Shown here piece by piece: positions 6,198 through 8,820 of a DNA stretch of 8,820 bases. Source of the stretch: Nitrospirota bacterium (GTDB lineage Bacteria > Nitrospirota > Thermodesulfovibrionia > Thermodesulfovibrionales > Magnetobacteriaceae); contig JADFXZ010000089.1 in the NCBI GenBank assembly GCA_015233265.1, positions 1 through 8,820 of the forward strand. Direction: 5' to 3'. Under the pieces are notes generated by a model, which saw only the letters and a program-made list of their open reading frames with translations, was not told the DNA's origin and did no database searches. Each line of letters begins with the position of its first letter. Within the stretch, counting starts at the first letter, position 1. The position numbers and the translations under genes are program-made.

Positions 6198-6594
6198 TAC
6201 TCTTTACTGCAATTATGAAGTGTTCCGCACCGGCGCGCCGTGCCTGAAGCATTGCCTGCACTACCACCCCCTGCGTAGTGTCGTTGTCTGCGGCAATGAT
6301 TAAGTGACCGTCCTTGCCATTTAGCATTGGCTCAAGTGTACGCTGCAGGATGTCGATGGTGACAGGGGTATCGTTTATGGACATTGCGTTGTCTTTTGTG
6401 ATAGTCAGTGTTACATTGGCGCCTGCCGGGGTTGGTGAGACAGCGCCCTGCGGCAGATTAATCCCCAGAGAATGGATGTTTTGCATGGTCAAAGACGCCA
6501 GTACAAATGTGGCCAGAAGAAAGAACATCACGTCAATCATTGGGATGATCTCTATGTGTCCGCGCTTGGGGCGTCTGCCTTTGCGGAACTTCAT
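6190..6594 (-). CDS. exbD: ExbD/TolR-family biopolymer transport protein
   Basis: This 134-residue protein is near the usual ExbD/TolR length. It has a basic N-terminus (KFRKGRRPKRGHIE), one membrane span at about 16-38 and a periplasmic domain of about 95 residues. The key proton-carrying aspartate is D21 in IIPMIDVMFFLL, the hallmark of the family. With ExbB it forms the inner-membrane proton channel that drives TonB or TolA-type proteins. Sequence alone does not separate ExbD from TolR; the following TonB-like gene, and the absence of tolA, tolB and pal nearby, favour ExbD. The ATG overlaps the exbB stop by 4 nt (ATGA) and the stop overlaps the next start by 8 nt, showing translational coupling. 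Confidence 0.93.
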   Translation of the reverse strand: MKFRKGRRPKRGHIEIIPMIDVMFFLLATFVLASLTMQNIHSLGINLPQGAVSPTPAGANVTLTITKDNAMSINDTPVTIDILQRTLEPMLNGKDGHLIIAADNDTTQGVVVQAMLQARRAGAEHFIIAVKSNE

Positions 6595-7241
6595 GCACTG
6601 TCTCCTTTTGCGTCCTCTTCCAGCGTCATGCGAATGCGGTCTATCAGGCGAGTGCCGAGGCGCTCCATCTTATCCATCGTATTGGCGTGCAGGTGACAAA
6701 AGAAGTTAAACGAAAACAAGGCAATCAGCGCTATGACAATGCCAAGTGTGGTTGCTATCAGCGCTTGCGCCACACCACCTGTGATGCCGGTAGGATTGAC
6801 AAGGCCGCTCGTGCCAATAAACCTGAATGACTCCATCATGCCTATTATCGTCCCCACCAGCCCCACCAGCGGTGCCGCGGTTACGATGGTCTCCAGTATC
6901 CACAGCCCCCTGTTTAGCGACATCTCGATAAGCTGCGCCTCGTCGGCTGCCCTTGATTCCACCCACCACGGCGGATTAGTGCGGTTGTCTATGATAACCT
7001 CAATGAAGCGTCTGTAGTAACTGCCCTGCGGGACGGTTGCTATGTATTGCTCCAACTGCGCCCACGCAAAGTTATACGTCTGCGCAATCTGCACTATCCT
7101 CTGCGGCAGCCCGCAGTACCGAACATATACAAATATCTTGTCCAATAAGACTGCCACTGAGATAACCCCCAGGGCAAGCAGCGGGTACACCATCCACCCG
7201 CCAAACTGCAGCGCCCGCAACGATGTAGTAAAATATTGCAT
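6591..7241 (-). CDS. exbB: ExbB/TolQ/MotA-family proton channel protein
   Basis: The protein has an N-terminal span (about 15-35), a cytoplasmic loop, and the MotA/TolQ/ExbB core with two spans at about 115-137 and 153-180. The core contains the typical LETIVTAAPLVGLVGTIIGM and a TGGVAQALIATTLGI segment whose Thr residues line the channel. It forms the pentameric channel around ExbD and turns proton flow into motion of the transducer. An ATG at 7247 would add two residues but lies only 1 nt after GGAG; the ATG at 7241 is 7 nt after it, so I use 216 residues. The ribosome site overlaps the stop of the upstream membrane-protein gene, placing exbB in the same transcript. Downstream it overlaps exbD by 4 nt. 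Confidence 0.93.
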   Translation of the reverse strand: MQYFTTSLRALQFGGWMVYPLLALGVISVAVLLDKIFVYVRYCGLPQRIVQIAQTYNFAWAQLEQYIATVPQGSYYRRFIEVIIDNRTNPPWWVESRAADEAQLIEMSLNRGLWILETIVTAAPLVGLVGTIIGMMESFRFIGTSGLVNPTGITGGVAQALIATTLGIVIALIALFSFNFFCHLHANTMDKMERLGTRLIDRIRMTLEEDAKGDSA

Positions 7242-7248
7242 TGTCATT

Positions 7249-7255
7249 CTCCTTT
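7249..7255 (-). promoter_or_regulatory. exbB: Ribosome binding site that decides the exbB start
   Basis: The minus strand reads AAAGGAG and partly overlaps the TAA of the upstream gene (7256-7254). Spacing is 7 nt to the ATG at 7241 and 1 nt to the ATG at 7247, favouring the second ATG. Confidence 0.7.
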
Positions 7256-8820
7256 ATCTTGTGTCATATACCTTATAGTGCTCATTATAGTTCTCACCAT
7301 GGCACTGTTCGTCATATACCTTCTTGTAGCGCTTGAGCGCGTCGTCGTTGACCGCAAAGGCGGCTCTTTCATATCGGCTTACGACGATAAAATCTATATT
7401 GTATTTTTTTATGAGCCATGCCTCTGCCGTTGAGAATATCTTCTTTATTTCATTCTCTCTCTCAGGGTTTGCGTAGCCGGTTTCACGGTTATACGCCCCG
7501 TCAACGACTGCCCGCCCTGTCAGTGGGGCAACGAAGTGAACAATGCCGTTGTCTGTCAAAAAAACGGCATTGGCAGCGGTGTTTGCTTTGATCCACTGTG
7601 CAGCCTTTACGTCACATCCTGTATATAACACCCCCGAGGGCTTTGTAAAGAAGATAGCATAGTGTTCAACTGCCTGAGGCAGCACCCCGGCGGCCATTAT
7701 TGTGGCAATCACCGCCGACTTTGTCGCTACACCGCCACTGTTGAAGATGCCCCATGCGATACTGCCCATAAAAATCGACATACACAAGGACAAATATAAG
7801 AAAAACTTGTTGCTGTCACCCCAGTTAGGCGTAAAGCGGTAGAAATTTATTATTATAAAATACGAACAGTTAACAATTAAAAACACCATGAGGAAGATAT
7901 TTTTACTGCCGGATATGCAGGAGAAATCCCTGTTTTGCCTGAAATAGAGATAGGCGGCGGCTGTCCCTAAGATAAGCGGCGCCCCGGCCGCCCTTATCCA
8001 GAACAATATCCTGGCAATTAACGCAGAGTTTAAAACCATCATCTCCCTTAGCCCGCCACCCAGCGTATGAACGTCAAATCCCGAATAATTTGCCCCCTTT
8101 GGCCCGGAGAGTATCAACCATATCTGAATCACACCCAGCAACACCGGCAAGAGGGCCGAAGCTGTCCTTCTTCTGTCTGGACATAGGTAGAAAGCGCTCA
8201 CGCACACAACCGGGGCAACCACCATAAAGCTGTGTACGTGAAACAGCGGCAGAAGACCCGTAAGTAATGAAACAGTCATCAGACGCCAGTAGTTAATCTC
8301 ATCATGCTTGACCAGAGTGTCATACAGTGATGACAAGATTATCAGCGACATGGGAAATCCGAATAGAAATGGCCGCTGCGGCTGGAAAAAGTTTATCGTT
8401 ATATTCAGAAAATTCATGAAACTAAACAACATCTGCTCCTTGATCCCCGCCCATGACGAGCCGTCAAACGTCGTCACGGCGGCGGGAAAGCCGACTGCCG
8501 CAAACAGCAAATTAAAAAACCCTATATGCCCTCCAACAAAAAACATGGCGGCAAACAGCGCCTTGCCCTCTTCCTCTAATATGGTTTTATAAAAGTGGCA
8601 GACGAGACCAGCAAGGGCAAAGCTGAACAATATCTGCGGGATTTCAACAGATAAGTACAGGGGCAACCCGCTGATATGCAGTACTGCACTGTGGAAATCA
8701 ACAAGATAGTGGTAACTAAGCGGCTGCCACGCACACTGGGGATTCAATGGAGGAAATCCCATATGATTGGCAAATGAGCTGACCATAGACATGTGATAGG
8801 CCATGTCCTGATAATTTCCC
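7254..8820 (-). CDS. Multi-span GT-C-like membrane protein, 5' end outside window
   Basis: The frame is open to the right edge. The residues before the first visible Met (GNYQD) continue the conserved-looking block YQDMAYHMSMVSSFANHMGF, so the gene starts beyond 8820. About 521 residues are visible. An extracytoplasmic loop with D, H and PLSYHYLVD resembles the first loop of GT-C glycosyltransferases. Some eight to ten hydrophobic segments follow, then a soluble tail from about 400 with AAQWIKANTAANAVFLTDNG, PLTGRAVVDGAY and YNIDFIVVSRYERAAF, the pattern seen in large membrane glycosyltransferase-like proteins of cell-surface glycan building. Such enzymes use lipid-linked sugar donors; donor and acceptor here are unknown. 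The gene stops 12 nt before exbB and appears to be cotranscribed with it. No catalytic residue can be proven from sequence alone, so the function is a family-level guess. Confidence 0.65.
   Translation of the reverse strand, partial: GNYQDMAYHMSMVSSFANHMGFPPLNPQCAWQPLSYHYLVDFHSAVLHISGLPLYLSVEIPQILFSFALAGLVCHFYKTILEEEGKALFAAMFFVGGHIGFFNLLFAAVGFPAAVTTFDGSSWAGIKEQMLFSFMNFLNITINFFQPQRPFLFGFPMSLIILSSLYDTLVKHDEINYWRLMTVSLLTGLLPLFHVHSFMVVAPVVCVSAFYLCPDRRRTASALLPVLLGVIQIWLILSGPKGANYSGFDVHTLGGGLREMMVLNSALIARILFWIRAAGAPLILGTAAAYLYFRQNRDFSCISGSKNIFLMVFLIVNCSYFIIINFYRFTPNWGDSNKFFLYLSLCMSIFMGSIAWGIFNSGGVATKSAVIATIMAAGVLPQAVEHYAIFFTKPSGVLYTGCDVKAAQWIKANTAANAVFLTDNGIVHFVAPLTGRAVVDGAYNRETGYANPERENEIKKIFSTAEAWLIKKYNIDFIVVSRYERAAFAVNDDALKRYKKVYDEQCHGENYNEHYKVYDTR

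Overview
The window reads as a chromosomal stretch of a Gram-negative bacterium: it encodes an ExbB/ExbD proton channel pair with a TonB-like partner and an exported nuclease-type protein. The gene mix (PHP phosphatase, TPR membrane protein, GT-C-type membrane protein, ISAzo13-family insertion sequence) made me think of magnetotactic or other Nitrospirota. That is only an impression from protein style; no rRNA or marker gene is present to test it.

Layout. 1-1851, minus strand: a compact operon running PHP-domain phosphatase -> one-span TPR protein -> phospholipase-D-fold nuclease. The last gene is broken by a one-base frameshift in a run of eight G and runs off the left edge. 1943-3243: a complete ISAzo13-family insertion sequence with 27-bp imperfect inverted repeats, a 3-bp TAA duplication and an intact DDE transposase. 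3252-3726, minus strand: a decayed, AT-rich, unrecognised protein gene (one frameshift, one in-frame stop, no start), with a perfect 12-bp-arm palindrome inside it. 3850-5553, plus strand: gpmI, the cofactor-independent phosphoglycerate mutase, with a good ribosome binding site and a plausible promoter. 5550-8820, minus strand: an operon running GT-C-like multi-span membrane protein (5' end outside) -> exbB -> exbD -> TonB-like gene, with a 12-nt gap (7 nt before the upstream alternative exbB ATG) and then 4- and 8-nt overlaps. It converges on gpmI with a 4-nt overlap of the two stop ends.

How it works together. ExbB and ExbD would form the proton-driven motor of the inner membrane, with the 215-residue protein as the transducer. 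That protein has the usual N-terminal span and proline-rich stretch, but then carries a run of Asp-Asn-Ala-Thr (DNAT) repeats and stops where a TonB C-terminal domain would be expected to begin. The same DNAT repeat, similar at the DNA level, closes the unrelated TPR protein about 5 kb away. This shared repeat, the missing TonB C-terminal domain, the G8 frameshift in the nuclease gene and the decayed gene next to the IS are the points most worth a second look. I saw no complete new defence or biosynthetic system, no CRISPR array and no tRNA or rRNA gene.
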